Source: AP-15 sp963781215 (GTDB lineage: Bacteria; Pseudomonadota; Alphaproteobacteria; ATCC43930; CGMCC-115725). Taken from it: a DNA stretch of 64,000 bases. The stretch spans positions 34,600 through 98,599 of the forward strand of contig CAWAFE010000031.1 of assembly GCA_963781215.1 (NCBI GenBank), written 5' to 3'. The translations under genes were made by a program, and so were the position numbers. Below, piece after piece: positions 7,599-17,172 of the stretch (position 1 is its first letter; the number at the start of each line of letters is the position of its first letter). Below the pieces are notes generated by a model. That model was not told the DNA's origin. It saw nothing but the letters and a program-made list of their open reading frames with translations, and did not search any database.

Positions 7599-9721
7599 GC
7601 GCATCGGCAAGGCTGCCGGCGATGCTGGCCGAGAACCCGCGCCTCGACCGCTGGGTCGGGTTCCCGGCGCCGGGCCGTGTGGCGGTCTCGACCGGCCGGG
7701 TCGAGATCGGGCAGGGCGTATTGACTGCGATGCTGCAGATCGCGGCCGAAGAGCTCGATGTGGCGCCCGAGCGCATCCTGCTTCAGACCGGCGATACCGA
7801 GCTGACCCCGAACGAGGGCTATACCGCGGGCAGCCAGTCGATCCAATTCGGCGGCGTCGCCCTGCGCACGGCGTGCGCCGAGGTGCGCGCCCGGTTTCTC
7901 GACCATGCCGCCGCGAATTTCGGCTATTCCCGAACCGACCTTTCGGTGGCGGACGGGGCGATAATCCGTCGCGGCGAGGCCACCGGCCACGATTACTGGT
8001 CACTGGCCGCCGCTGTCGATCTCATGCACCCCGCCACCGGCAGCGCCTCCAGCAAAGACGCCGCCGACTATCGCGTCGTCGGCCGGAGCGCGCCGCGCCT
8101 CGACCTTGCCGCCAAGGTGTTCGGCGAGCCGATCTTTGTCCATGATATGACCCTTGACGGCATGGCGCATGCGCGCGTCGTGCGCCAGCCGCGACGCGAC
8201 GCGACGATCAAATCTTTCGACGAGGCCGCCCTGCGCCGAGCCGCGAAGGGGCCGATCGAGATCGTCCGCGACGGCAACTTCCTGGCCATCCTCGGCGCCG
8301 ACGAAACGGTGGTCGAGGCGGTCGCCGCCGCGGCATCGAACCATGTCGCCTGGGACGGCGTCGATGCGATCAACCCGTTCCAGGAAGAGGCGCGGTGGCT
8401 GCTGCAGCAGCCCTCGATCGACCGGGTCGTCGGCCCGCCGCGGCCAGCCGATCCGGGGCTCGCAGCGAGCCGGCACGAGGCGACCTATACCAGGATGCAC
8501 ATCGCCCACGCCTCGGTCGCGCCGTCCTGCGCGCTGGCGCTCTATCGCGACGGGCGGCTCCAGGTGTGGACGCATTCGCAGGGGGTCTACCCGCTGCGCG
8601 ACGCATTGGCGCGGACTCTGAAGCTCGATCCCGCGGCGATCTCGGTCAAGCACATGCAAGGGCCGGGCTGCTACGGCCACAACGGCGCCGACGATGCGGC
8701 GGCCGATGCCGCGGTCATCGCCTTTCGCCGGCCGGGGACGCCGGTCCGGGTGCGCTGGCGGCGCGAGGAGGAATTCGGCTTCGAGCCGGTCAGCCCGGCG
8801 ATGGTGGTGACGGTACAGGCGGCGCTCGACGGCGCCGATCGTCCGGGCGACTGGACCACCGAGATCTGGAGCGGGCGGCACAGCAATCGCCCGGGCCGGG
8901 CCGGCAATCTGCTCGCCGCCGAAGCGCTGCCGAACCCGCCCCCGCCGCCGCCCGTCACGGAATCGTCCGACCCGCCGGGTGCGGGCACCCGCAACGGCGA
9001 GCCGCTCTATGATTTTTCGGCGAAGCGGATCGTCCATCACCTGATCGCCGAGACGCCGGTGCGGACCTCGTCGTTGCGCGGGCTCGGCGCCACGCTCAAC
9101 GTCTTTGCGATCGAATCGTCCATGGACGAACTGGCCGAGCGCGCCGGCGCGGACCCGGTCGCCTACCGGCTGTCGGTCCTGTCCGATCCCAGGGCGCGGG
9201 CCGTCGTCGAGCATGCCGCGCATCTGTCCGGCTGGCGGCCCGGCCTGCCGTCCGGCACAGGGCGCGGCCGCGGCATCGGCTTTGCCCGCTACAAGAACCT
9301 TGCCGCCTACTGCGCGGTTGTTGCCGAGGTCGAGGTCGACGACAGCGTGCGCCTGCTGCGCGTGTGGTGCGCCGCCGATGCGGGTCTCGTGATCAATCCC
9401 GACGGTGCGATCAATCAGCTCGAAGGCGGAGTCATCCAGGCGGCGAGCTGGGCGCTGAAGGAAGGGGTGCGGCTCGACGGGGCCGGCATCAGCTCGCGGG
9501 ACTGGGAGACCTATCCGGTGCTGCGCTTTACCGAGGTGCCCGAGGTTACCGCCGAGCTTATCGATCCCGCCGCCGACCGGCCGCCGCTCGGCATCGGCGA
9601 GGCGGCGGGCGGCCCGACCGTCGCCGCGATCGGCAACGCCGTCGCCCACGCGCTGGGGGCCCGCATCCGCGACCTGCCGCTGACCCGCGAGCGGGTGATG
9701 GCGGCGCTGCTGCGGGCATGA
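7595..9721 (+). CDS. Molybdopterin-binding subunit of an aldehyde / N-heterocycle hydroxylase
   Basis: This is the large catalytic subunit (708 residues) of a xanthine dehydrogenase-family enzyme. It begins within the first molybdopterin-binding domain (GRVEIGQGVLTAMLQIAAEE) and contains a hammerhead-type domain around residues 155-240. The catalytic Glu lies in GIGEAAGG at about residue 669. This layout, with no FAD subunit gene, matches the isoquinoline 1-oxidoreductase beta type, which hydroxylates N-heterocycles or aldehydes and reduces a cytochrome or other external acceptor. There is no cytochrome c gene beside it. It overlaps the iron-sulfur subunit gene by four bases. Substrate not determinable. 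Confidence 0.88.
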   Translation: MSASARLPAMLAENPRLDRWVGFPAPGRVAVSTGRVEIGQGVLTAMLQIAAEELDVAPERILLQTGDTELTPNEGYTAGSQSIQFGGVALRTACAEVRARFLDHAAANFGYSRTDLSVADGAIIRRGEATGHDYWSLAAAVDLMHPATGSASSKDAADYRVVGRSAPRLDLAAKVFGEPIFVHDMTLDGMAHARVVRQPRRDATIKSFDEAALRRAAKGPIEIVRDGNFLAILGADETVVEAVAAAASNHVAWDGVDAINPFQEEARWLLQQPSIDRVVGPPRPADPGLAASRHEATYTRMHIAHASVAPSCALALYRDGRLQVWTHSQGVYPLRDALARTLKLDPAAISVKHMQGPGCYGHNGADDAAADAAVIAFRRPGTPVRVRWRREEEFGFEPVSPAMVVTVQAALDGADRPGDWTTEIWSGRHSNRPGRAGNLLAAEALPNPPPPPPVTESSDPPGAGTRNGEPLYDFSAKRIVHHLIAETPVRTSSLRGLGATLNVFAIESSMDELAERAGADPVAYRLSVLSDPRARAVVEHAAHLSGWRPGLPSGTGRGRGIGFARYKNLAAYCAVVAEVEVDDSVRLLRVWCAADAGLVINPDGAINQLEGGVIQAASWALKEGVRLDGAGISSRDWETYPVLRFTEVPEVTAELIDPAADRPPLGIGEAAGGPTVAAIGNAVAHALGARIRDLPLTRERVMAALLRA

Positions 9722-9736
9722 GCGAAGCCGGCGTCA

Positions 9737-11020
9737 TCAGGCTGGTGCTGCCATACCCAGTCCGGCAGCGGCCCCGGCAAGGCGTCGCCAATCGATGGCG
9801 CTGCCGAGCTTGAGCGGCGTCCCGGCTTCGGGCATGGGATATTTGAGGCCGGTGGCGCAGTTGAACAGGACCACCCGCTCCTCCGCGCCGACGCGGCCCC
9901 CGGCCAGCGCCTCTTTGTAGGCGGCATAGGTCGCCGCCCCCTCGGGGCAGAGCAGCAGGCCCTCTTCGGCCGCAACCTCCGCCCAGGCCGCCCCGATCGC
10001 CTCGTCGCTGACCGCGGTCGCAAACCCGCCGCTGTCGCGCACCGCGCGCAGAATCAGAAAATCGCCCACCGCCTGCGGCACGCGAATGCCGGCGGCCATG
10101 GTGTGGGCGTTCTCCCAGCGTGGCGCGTGCTCCACGCCGTCTTGCCAGGCCTTGACCATCGGCGCGCAGCCTTCGGCCTGGACCACCACCATGCGCGGCC
10201 GTTTCGACCCGATCCAGCCGATCGCCTCGAGCTCGGCGAAGGCCTTCCACATGCCGATGATGCCGGTGCCGCCGCCGGTCGGATAGAAGATCACGTCCGG
10301 CAATTCCCAGCCGAGCTGCTCGGCGAGCTCGATCCCCATCGTCTTCTTGCCTTCGATCCGGTAGGGTTCGCGGAGGGTCGAACAATTGAACCAGCCGACC
10401 TCCTTCTCGCCCTCTGCGACCAGCCTGCCGCAATCGTCGATCAGCCCGTCGACCAGGAACACCGCGGCCCCCTGCATCGCGATCTCGCGCACATTCACCG
10501 AGGGCGTGTCGTCGGGGCAGAAGACAAAGGCCTTGATCCCGGCGCGCGCGCAGTAGGCCGCCATCGCCGCGCCGGCATTGCCGTTGGTGGGCATCGCCAT
10601 GATGCGGACGCCGAGCTCCCGGGCCATCGACACCGCGAGCGCCAGCCCGCGCGCCTTGAACGAGCCGGTCGGCAGCCGGCCTTCATCCTTGACCAGGATC
10701 TCCCCGTCCGCACCGAGCCTGCGGGCGACGCGCGGCAGCGAGATCAACGGCGTCACCACCTCGCCCAATGAGATCACATTCTCCGCCCGGCGTACCGGCA
10801 GCAGCTCGCGATAACGCCACAGCGATTGCGGGCGGGCGGCGAGCTTCTCGCGCGGGAACGCACGCCGGACCCTGTCGAGGTCGTAGCGCACCAGGAGCGG
10901 CCGGCCGGCCTTGGAGAGCGCCTGCAAGGTGTCCGCCGGATAACGGTCGCCGGTCAGGCTGCACTCCAGATGGGTCACGAAGGTTAATAGCTCGCCGCCC
11001 GTCCAGCCGTAATCGACCAT
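9737..11020 (-). CDS. Threonine synthase-like PLP enzyme
   Basis: A fold-type II PLP enzyme of 427 residues. The Schiff-base Lys is K122 in GSFKARG, the Asn-containing loop is PTNGNAG, and the phosphate-binding glycine loop is PTGGGTG. These match threonine synthase, which turns O-phosphohomoserine into threonine. The length and N-terminus (YGWTGGELLTFVTHLECS, a possible zinc-ribbon remnant with one Cys) resemble archaeal/plant-type paralogs, so it may act on another amino acid. The ATG at 11020 has a strong GGAGGAGCAG ribosome site; the longer frame from 11074 is not needed. It is convergent with the hydroxylase large subunit. Confidence 0.82.
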   Translation of the reverse strand: MVDYGWTGGELLTFVTHLECSLTGDRYPADTLQALSKAGRPLLVRYDLDRVRRAFPREKLAARPQSLWRYRELLPVRRAENVISLGEVVTPLISLPRVARRLGADGEILVKDEGRLPTGSFKARGLALAVSMARELGVRIMAMPTNGNAGAAMAAYCARAGIKAFVFCPDDTPSVNVREIAMQGAAVFLVDGLIDDCGRLVAEGEKEVGWFNCSTLREPYRIEGKKTMGIELAEQLGWELPDVIFYPTGGGTGIIGMWKAFAELEAIGWIGSKRPRMVVVQAEGCAPMVKAWQDGVEHAPRWENAHTMAAGIRVPQAVGDFLILRAVRDSGGFATAVSDEAIGAAWAEVAAEEGLLLCPEGAATYAAYKEALAGGRVGAEERVVLFNCATGLKYPMPEAGTPLKLGSAIDWRRLAGAAAGLGMAAPA

Positions 11021-11275
11021 CTGCTCCTCCTTTGGCCTCCGCGTCCGCGCCGCTCTGGTATGGGGATGGCGCATAAAGACCGCACGGTCAACCGCAGGGC
11101 TTTACACGCTGGGAGGGTGAGATGACGAAGCAGGTTGGCTGACGGCGGCACCGCTGCGATCAGCGTCGCCCAGGCTTGGCGCAGGTGTGCAAGAATGACC
11201 TCGGCGTTGCCGAGCGCCTCGGGCGGCGCGGTCCCGGCGGAGTAAGAGCTCGAAAAGACATTCCGGACCAGCCGA

Positions 11276-12911
11276 TCAGACGTTGACCGGAGAGAGCGGG
11301 GTCCGGCCGCCGATCAGATCGGCCGCCTTCTCGGCGATCATGATGACCGGCGCGTTGATGTTGCCGCCGACGAGGTCCGGCATCACCGAGGCGTCGACGA
11401 CGCGCAAACCGTCGACGCCCAAGACCCTCAGCTCGGGGTCGACGACCGCCGAGGGGTCGCCCTCCCGGCCCATCTTGCAGGTGCCGAGCGGGTGGTGGAC
11501 GGTGATCGCGGTGGCGCGGATATGGGCGTCGATGTCGGCGTCCGACATGCGATCGGAGCCGGGCGCGATTTCCCGCGCGACGAACGGCGTCATTGGCGTC
11601 TGCCGGCCGACCTCGCGCACCAGCCGGAAGCCCGCGCGCAACGTTGCCCAGTCCTTGTCGGTCGCGAGAAAATTCTGGTCGGATGCGCGGCGCAACCCGC
11701 GGATTGGCCGAGGCGAGCGTCACCTCGCCGCGGCTTTCCGGGTGCAGCAGCACGACGCGGCTGGCAAAGCCGTCGGAATACGGTTGCACAAACGGCCGGA
11801 AATAGGGTGCGGCGGTCAGTGGCGCCGCGTTGAACAAGATTTGAATGTCGGGAATTGCCGCTTCGGGCCGGGTCTTCAGAAACGCCATCAGCCCGCCCGG
11901 CAACTCGCCGGCGATGCCGGCTCCGGTGAGATAGGCACGGCCCAGCTCGACGGCGATTCGGTCGGCCCGCATCTTCGCGTGCAGCGGGCCGGGCTCCTTG
12001 CGGGCGTAAGCGATGTTGACCGAGACGTGGTCCTGGAGATTGCGCCCGACGCCGGGCAGCGCCGCGCGCGTGTCGATCGCGTGCGCGCGCAACGCCGCAG
12101 GGTCGCCGATGCCGGACAGCATCAGCAGCTGCGGCGAGTTGATCACCCCGCCCGAGAGGATCACCTCGCGTTCGGCGCGGGCAAGGATGTGTTCGCCGCC
12201 CTTCAGATATTCGACCCCGACCGCGCGCCGGCCCTCGAACACGATCCGCGTCGCCAGCGCGTCGACCGCGACTTCGAGATTGGGCCGCGCCAGCGCCGGC
12301 CGCAGATAGGCGACGGCGGCGCTGCACCGCTGGCCGTCGCGGATCGTCTGCTGCGAGCGGGCAAAGCCTTCCTGACTTGCGCCGTTGTAATCTTCGCTTG
12401 CCGGGTGCCCGGCCGCCGCCCCCGCCGCCAGAAAGGCCTCGACCAGCGGGTCGCGATAGCGCGAGAACTGCGTCGTCAGCGGCCCGTCCCCGCCGCGGTA
12501 GGCGTCGGCGCCGCCTTCCCAATGCTCCTGGCGGCGGAAATAGGGCAGCACATGGGCGTAAGACCAGGCGTCGAGCCCGGCGGCGGCCCAGCGCTCGTAA
12601 TCGCCGCGATGGCCGCGGACATAAGCCATCGCGTTGATCGAGGACGAGCCGCCGACGACCTTGCCGCGGGCGCATTCGACCCGGCGCCCGTCCATCGTAG
12701 CCTCGGGTTCGGCGAAATACATCCAGTCGTGCATACGCCGGCGTAGCAGCCGGCCCCAGCCGAGTGGGATCCGGATCCACGGGTCGCGGTCCCAGCCGCC
12801 AGCCTCCAGCAGCAGCACCCGCGCATCCCCGTCCTCGCTCAGCCGGTTCGCCAAGGTGCAGCCGGCCGACCCGGCCCCGACGATGACGTAAGTGTATGCC
12901 TTGTTCGCCAT
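11276..12911 (-). pseudogene. GMC-family choline/alcohol dehydrogenase, disrupted by one frameshift
   Basis: An FAD-dependent GMC oxidoreductase. The first frame, from the ATG at 12911, has the dinucleotide loop GAGSAG (residues 12-17), the LLLEAGG strand and the GMC signature VVGGSSSINAMAYVRG. It runs through substrate-domain sequence to VTLASANPRVAPRIR. Near 11674 the reading frame shifts. The adjacent frame continues exactly where family members would (QNFLATDKDWATLRAG) and ends at 11276 with VHHPLGTCKMG, the catalytic-His region, and the closing GGNINAPVIMIAEKAADL. Together they make a full-length protein of about 540 residues with no other defect. A single-base sequencing error is as likely as a real mutation. 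Substrate unknown; it starts just upstream of and divergent from the E1 genes. Confidence 0.85.
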
Positions 12912-13007
12912 GGGCCATCTCCAGCGGGGAGCTACCGGCGGCGGCAAGTGTTACCACATATTGGAAAGTGCCGGCCTCGGCTGGTGCCAAATATGCTCGG
13001 GTGGAGA

Positions 13008-14111
13008 ATGTCGCCGGCCGAAAAGAACCGAGACCCGACCGAGGCGCCGGTCGCCCGGTTCGAGATCCGCTACAGCCGCTTTCTCGACCCGAAGGGCAAC
13101 GCGGTGCGCCCATTGCCCGATTTCGCCCGCGATCCCGCCGAACTGGCGGCGCTTTACCGGGGGATGGTGCTGGCGCGCGGCTTCGACGCAAAGGCGGTCG
13201 CGCTGCAGCGCACCGGCCGGCTCGGCACCTTCCCCTCGGCCTTGGGTCAGGAGGCGGTCGCGGTCGGCATCGCCGCTGCGATGCGGCCCGAGGACGTTCT
13301 GGTGCCGAGCTTTCGCGAGCATGGCGCCCAGCTGTGGCGCGGCGTCAGCCTCACCGAGTTGTTCCTGTTCTGGGGCGGCGACGAGCGCGGCAGCGATTTT
13401 GCCGAAGCGCGCCAGGATTTTCCAGTCTGCGTGCCGGTCGCGACCCACGCGCCGCATGCGGTCGGCGTCGCGCTGGCCTTCAAATTGCGGCGCGAGCCTC
13501 GGGTCGCGGTCTGCGTTTTCGGCGACGGCGCCACTTCGAAGGGCGATGTCGCCGAGGCGCTCAACATAGCCGGGGTGTGGCGGCTGCCGCTGGTCTTTGT
13601 CATCAACAACAACCGCTGGGCGATCTCGGTGCCGGTGGCGCAGCAGACCGCGGCCGAAACCCTGGCGCAAAAGGCGATCGCCGCCGGCTTCGAAGGCGAG
13701 CAGGTCGACGGCAACGACGTGATCGCGGTGCGCGAGGCGGTGGCGCGCGCCTTGGCCAAGGCTCGCTCGGGCGGCGGGCCGCATCTGATCGAGGCCCTGA
13801 CTTATCGCCTCGGCGACCACACCACCGCCGACGACGCCAGCCGCTACCGCAACGACACCGAGGTCAGCCCGCATTGGGCCGAGGAGCCGATCGCTCGGCT
13901 GCGCCAGCACATGGTGGCCGGCGGCAATTGGGGCAAGGCCGACGAGGAGCGGCTGCTGGCCGAGACCGCCGCCGCGGTCGACCGCGGCGCGGAGGCTTAT
14001 CTCGCGACGCCGCCGCAGGAGCCGTCGACGATCTTCGATTTCACCTACGAGACTTTGCCCCCGGATCTCGCCGATCAGCGCCATGCGGCACTCGGCGCGC
14101 TGGAGAAGTGA
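13008..14111 (+). CDS. 2-oxoacid (pyruvate/branched-chain) dehydrogenase E1 component, alpha subunit
   Basis: The ThDP-dependent decarboxylating subunit, 367 residues. The thiamine diphosphate motif runs from GDG (172-174) to NN (200-201) in GDGATSKGDVAEALNIAG...VINNN. The phosphorylation-loop-like region GDHTTADDASRYR is typical of heterotetrameric PDH/BCKDH E1-alpha of Bacillus type. The ATG at 13008 follows GGTGGAGA; the earlier in-frame ATG at 12948 adds unconserved residues. It is followed after 7 bp by E1-beta and then by E2, with no E3 gene, so lipoamide dehydrogenase must come from elsewhere. Whether pyruvate or branched-chain 2-oxoacids are used cannot be decided. Confidence 0.9.
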   Translation: MSPAEKNRDPTEAPVARFEIRYSRFLDPKGNAVRPLPDFARDPAELAALYRGMVLARGFDAKAVALQRTGRLGTFPSALGQEAVAVGIAAAMRPEDVLVPSFREHGAQLWRGVSLTELFLFWGGDERGSDFAEARQDFPVCVPVATHAPHAVGVALAFKLRREPRVAVCVFGDGATSKGDVAEALNIAGVWRLPLVFVINNNRWAISVPVAQQTAAETLAQKAIAAGFEGEQVDGNDVIAVREAVARALAKARSGGGPHLIEALTYRLGDHTTADDASRYRNDTEVSPHWAEEPIARLRQHMVAGGNWGKADEERLLAETAAAVDRGAEAYLATPPQEPSTIFDFTYETLPPDLADQRHAALGALEK

Positions 14112-14118
14112 GGCCGCG

Positions 14119-15099
14119 GTGCCCGAGATTACCCTGGTCCAGGCCGTCAATTTGGCGCTCGCTCGCGCCATGGAGGAGGACCCCGCGGTCCTCGTCCTCG
14201 GCGAGGATGTCGCCGCCGAGGGCGGCGTCTTCCGCGCCACCGACGGGCTCCTGAAGCGCTTCGGACCCGACCGCGTCTTCGACACGCCGCTCGCCGAAGG
14301 GGCCATCGCCGGGATGTCGGTCGGCCTTGCCGCGCAAGGCTTTCGCCCGGTCGCCGAGATCCAGTTCACCGGCTTCATCTATCCGGCGATCGACCAGCTG
14401 GTGAGCCACGCCTCGCGCCTGCGCACCCGCACCCGTGGGCGGCTGACCTGCCCGATGGTGGTGCGCTCGCCGTGCGGCGGCGGCATCCGCGCGATCGAGC
14501 ACCATTCCGAGAGCCCGGAAGCGATGTTCGCGCAAATCCCGGGCCTGCGCGTCGTGATCCCGTCCTCGCCGGCGCGCGCCTATGGTCTCTTGCTGGCGGC
14601 GATCCGCGACCCCGACCCGGTCGTCTTCCTCGAGCCGACCCGGCTTTACCGCGCCCTGCGCGAGGAGGTCGAGGACGACGGCGCCGCCCTTCCGCTCGAC
14701 CATTGTTTCGTCCTGCGAGAAGGGACCGACATCACGCTCGTGACCTGGGGTGCCATGGTCAAGGAGACATTGGCGACCGCTGACCGGCTGGCAGAGGACG
14801 GCGTCAGCGCCGAGGTTGTCGATGTCGCCACCTTGAAGCCGCTCGACACCGAGAGCCTGCTCGCCTCGGTCGGCAAGACCGGCCGCTGCATCATCATCCA
14901 CGAGGCGCCGCTCTCGGGTGGGCTCGGCGGCGAGATCGCCGCCCGGCTCGCCGAGCGGGCCATCGTCTCGCTGCTCGCACCGATCGAGCGCGTCGCCGGT
15001 TGGGACACGGTGATGCCATTGCCGCGGCTCGAGCAGCACTACCTGCCGAGCGAAGCCCGAATCCTCGCCGCCGCCCGCCGGGCGCTGGCGTATCAGTGA
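14119..15099 (+). CDS. 2-oxoacid dehydrogenase E1 component, beta subunit
   Basis: A 326-residue partner of the preceding gene product, forming the alpha2-beta2 E1. It begins MPEITLVQAVNLALARAMEE from a GTG at 14119, the usual E1-beta N-terminus, 7 bp after the alpha stop. The in-frame ATG at 14083 lies inside the alpha gene. Conserved features are LGEDVAAEGGVFRAT, the ThDP-site DTPLAEGAIAGMSVGLA, and the C-terminal transketolase domain ITLVTWGAMVKETL and IIIHEAP. Coupled translation with alpha is likely. Confidence 0.92.
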   Translation: MPEITLVQAVNLALARAMEEDPAVLVLGEDVAAEGGVFRATDGLLKRFGPDRVFDTPLAEGAIAGMSVGLAAQGFRPVAEIQFTGFIYPAIDQLVSHASRLRTRTRGRLTCPMVVRSPCGGGIRAIEHHSESPEAMFAQIPGLRVVIPSSPARAYGLLLAAIRDPDPVVFLEPTRLYRALREEVEDDGAALPLDHCFVLREGTDITLVTWGAMVKETLATADRLAEDGVSAEVVDVATLKPLDTESLLASVGKTGRCIIIHEAPLSGGLGGEIAARLAERAIVSLLAPIERVAGWDTVMPLPRLEQHYLPSEARILAAARRALAYQ

Positions 15100-15138
15100 G
15101 CAACCCTCCGAGATGATCCCTATGACCGCTGGTGCGAC

Positions 15139-15220
15139 CGTCGTTCCCGTGAAGGCGGGAACCCTGGGCGGCAGATCGCTGTCGCCGGCCCTGGACCCCT
15201 GCTTTTGCGGGGACCACGAA
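15139..15220. repeat. Palindromic intergenic repeat between E1-beta and E2
   Basis: The 153-bp gap between E1-beta and E2 holds two imperfect inverted arms. The left arm is CGTTCCCGTGAAGGCGGGAA (from about 15142) and the right arm is GACCCCTGCTTTTGCGGGG (from about 15194). Read on the opposite strand, the right arm matches the left in pattern, and each arm is itself a small hairpin. This layout is that of the short dispersed palindromic elements found between genes in many alphaproteobacteria. It could tune E2 expression or processing of the transcript. Confidence 0.65.
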
Positions 15221-15252
15221 CATGGCTTGAAAAGCCTGTTGGACGGTGGGAG

Positions 15253-16350
15253 ATGACCACTTTCGTCCTCCCCGATCTCGGCGAGGGGCTGCAGGAGGCC
15301 GAGCTCGTCGCCTGGCATGTCGGCGAGGGCGACCATGTCGTCGCCGACCAGCCGCTGGTTTCGGTCGAGACCGAGAAGGCGGTGGTCGAGGTGCCCTCGC
15401 CGCAATCGGGCCGCGTCGCCCGGCTCTGCGCCAAGGCCGGTGAGCGGGTCAAGGTCGGGGCCCCGCTGGTCGAGTTCGACGAAGGCCCGCGCGCCGATAC
15501 CGGCACCGTCGTCGGCGAGCTTGCTGCACCCGCGGCCGCTCCCGCGCGCGCCGCCGAGGCGCCGCCGGCGGGTGCGGCGGTACGGGCGGCGCCGGCGGTG
15601 CGCGCCCTGGCGCAGCGGTTGGGTGTCGATCTGAAGATCGTCGCGGCGAGCGGCCCCGGTGGTGCCGTCACCAGCGCCGATGTCGAGCGCGCCGCACGGG
15701 CCTTGACCGAGGCCGGCCCGGCCGAGCCGCTCGGCGGCGTGCGCCGGGCGATGGCGGTCAACATGGCCCGCTCGCATGCCGAGATCGTCCCCGCGACGGT
15801 CTCCGACGAGGCCGATATCGAGTCGTGGCCATCGGGAACCGACGTGACGATCCGCCTCGTCCGCGCCGTCGTCGCCGGCTGCGCCGCGGTACCGGCGCTC
15901 AACGCCTGGTACGACGGCCGCAACATGGAGCGGCGGCTGCTGCGACAGATCGACCTCGGGCTCGCGGTCGACACCGGCGATGGCCTTTTCGTGCCGGTGC
16001 TGCGAAATGTCGGGGCTCGCGACGCCGCCGATCTGCGCCGCGGCATCGAGGCGATGAAGCGCGATGTGCGGGCACGCACCGTGCCGGTCGCCGAATTGCG
16101 CGGCCAGACCATCACCTTGTCAAACTTCGGCATGTTCGGCGGGCGCTTCGCCGCCCTTGTCATCGTCCCGCCGCAGGTCGCGATCCTTGGCGCCGGCCGC
16201 ATCGCGCCGCGCGCCGTCGCCGCCGATGGCCGGCTCGCCGCCCACCGCTTGTTGCCGTTGTCCCTGACCTTCGACCACCGCGCCGTCACCGGCGGCGAAG
16301 CCGCCCGTTTCCTCAAGGCCGCGATCGACGAGCTCGAACGTCCGGAGTGA
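15253..16350 (+). CDS. 2-oxoacid dehydrogenase E2 (lipoamide acyltransferase)
   Basis: A 365-residue core subunit that takes the acyl group from E1 onto lipoate and then to CoA. An N-terminal lipoyl domain carries Lys42 in ETEKAVVE. A short Ala/Pro linker leads to the E1/E3-binding domain (about 98-135, VRALAQRLGVDLKIVAASG). The catalytic acyltransferase domain runs from about 145 to 365. The active-site motif reads DHRAVTGG (341-348), so the Asp usual in DHRxxDG is Thr346. It has only one lipoyl domain. The ATG at 15253 has a GGTGGGAG ribosome site. Confidence 0.9.
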   Translation: MTTFVLPDLGEGLQEAELVAWHVGEGDHVVADQPLVSVETEKAVVEVPSPQSGRVARLCAKAGERVKVGAPLVEFDEGPRADTGTVVGELAAPAAAPARAAEAPPAGAAVRAAPAVRALAQRLGVDLKIVAASGPGGAVTSADVERAARALTEAGPAEPLGGVRRAMAVNMARSHAEIVPATVSDEADIESWPSGTDVTIRLVRAVVAGCAAVPALNAWYDGRNMERRLLRQIDLGLAVDTGDGLFVPVLRNVGARDAADLRRGIEAMKRDVRARTVPVAELRGQTITLSNFGMFGGRFAALVIVPPQVAILGAGRIAPRAVAADGRLAAHRLLPLSLTFDHRAVTGGEAARFLKAAIDELERPE

Positions 16351-16371
16351 GCCGGGCGCGGCCCATGGGCC

Positions 16372-17085
16372 TCAGCAGCCGAGCTTGGCGGCGAGGTCGG
16401 TGAAGCTGTCGGCGATTACGTCGAAATCGTGCTCGGCCTTTAGGTCGCGCGTCTTGTTGGGGCCGTGCTCGTGCGGCCGGCTGACAAAGGCGGTGCGGAA
16501 CCCGCGGCCGCGCGCCGCGACGAGATCGCCATTGTGCGCCGCCACCATCATGCACTGCCCGGGCTTCAGATCGAGAAAAGCGGCGGTTCGGTCGTAGGCC
16601 TCGGGCAGCGGCTTGTAGGCGTGCGCTACCTCGGCGCCGAGGATCGCATCCCAGGGCAGCCCGGCGTATTTCGCCATGTTGACCATCAGCGCCACATTGC
16701 CGTTCGACAGGGTGGCGAGGATGAATTTGCGTTTGAGGCGGGTCAGGCCCTCGACCGTGTCGGGCCATCCGTCGAGCCGGTGCCAGGCGCGGTTGAGATG
16801 ATCGACATCCGCTTCCCCGAGGCCCGTGATGGCATGCTCCTTCAGCAGCTCGACCAGATTCTCCCGATGCAAGTCGTCGAGCCTCGTCCACGGCCGTTCG
16901 CCCTTGCGCACCTTGTCCATCGCCGGCTGGTAGCGTGCCCGCCATTGGTCGGCAAAGGCGTGCCAGTCGTTGTTCCAGCCCCTCGGCTCGAGAAACGCCT
17001 TGACCTCGCGGGCGATGCTGTCGCGCCAGTTCACCACCGTGCCGAAGACATCGAAGGTCAGCGCCTTTACCTCGGAGATCGCCAT
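16372..17085 (-). CDS. Haloacid dehalogenase, type II (HAD superfamily)
   Basis: A 237-residue hydrolase resembling L-2-haloacid dehalogenases. The nucleophile Asp12 is in TFDVFGTVVNW, motif II is TLSNGN, and the Lys/Asn motifs are AYKPLPEAY and AAHNGDLVAARGRGF. These enzymes remove halide from 2-haloalkanoic acids by an ester intermediate. Type II annotation in environmental genomes is often a generic HAD phosphatase, so the true substrate is uncertain. The ATG at 17085 lies 10 nt after GGAAGG; an in-frame ATG at 17094 sits too close to that site. It is convergent with the E2 gene. Confidence 0.85.
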   Translation of the reverse strand: MAISEVKALTFDVFGTVVNWRDSIAREVKAFLEPRGWNNDWHAFADQWRARYQPAMDKVRKGERPWTRLDDLHRENLVELLKEHAITGLGEADVDHLNRAWHRLDGWPDTVEGLTRLKRKFILATLSNGNVALMVNMAKYAGLPWDAILGAEVAHAYKPLPEAYDRTAAFLDLKPGQCMMVAAHNGDLVAARGRGFRTAFVSRPHEHGPNKTRDLKAEHDFDVIADSFTDLAAKLGC

Positions 17086-17172
17086 TTCCTGCATTCCTTC
17101 CAGCTGATCCTGCGTTCGTGTCGCGCGGCGGCGAGCCCGCCGTCAACTATTCAATGGCTCCTGTTTCGGCGA

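Noticed and set aside
14041..15777. 578-codon minus-strand frame over the E1-beta and E2 genes
   Set aside because: No family motif or ribosome site; the sense strand encodes clear dehydrogenase subunits.
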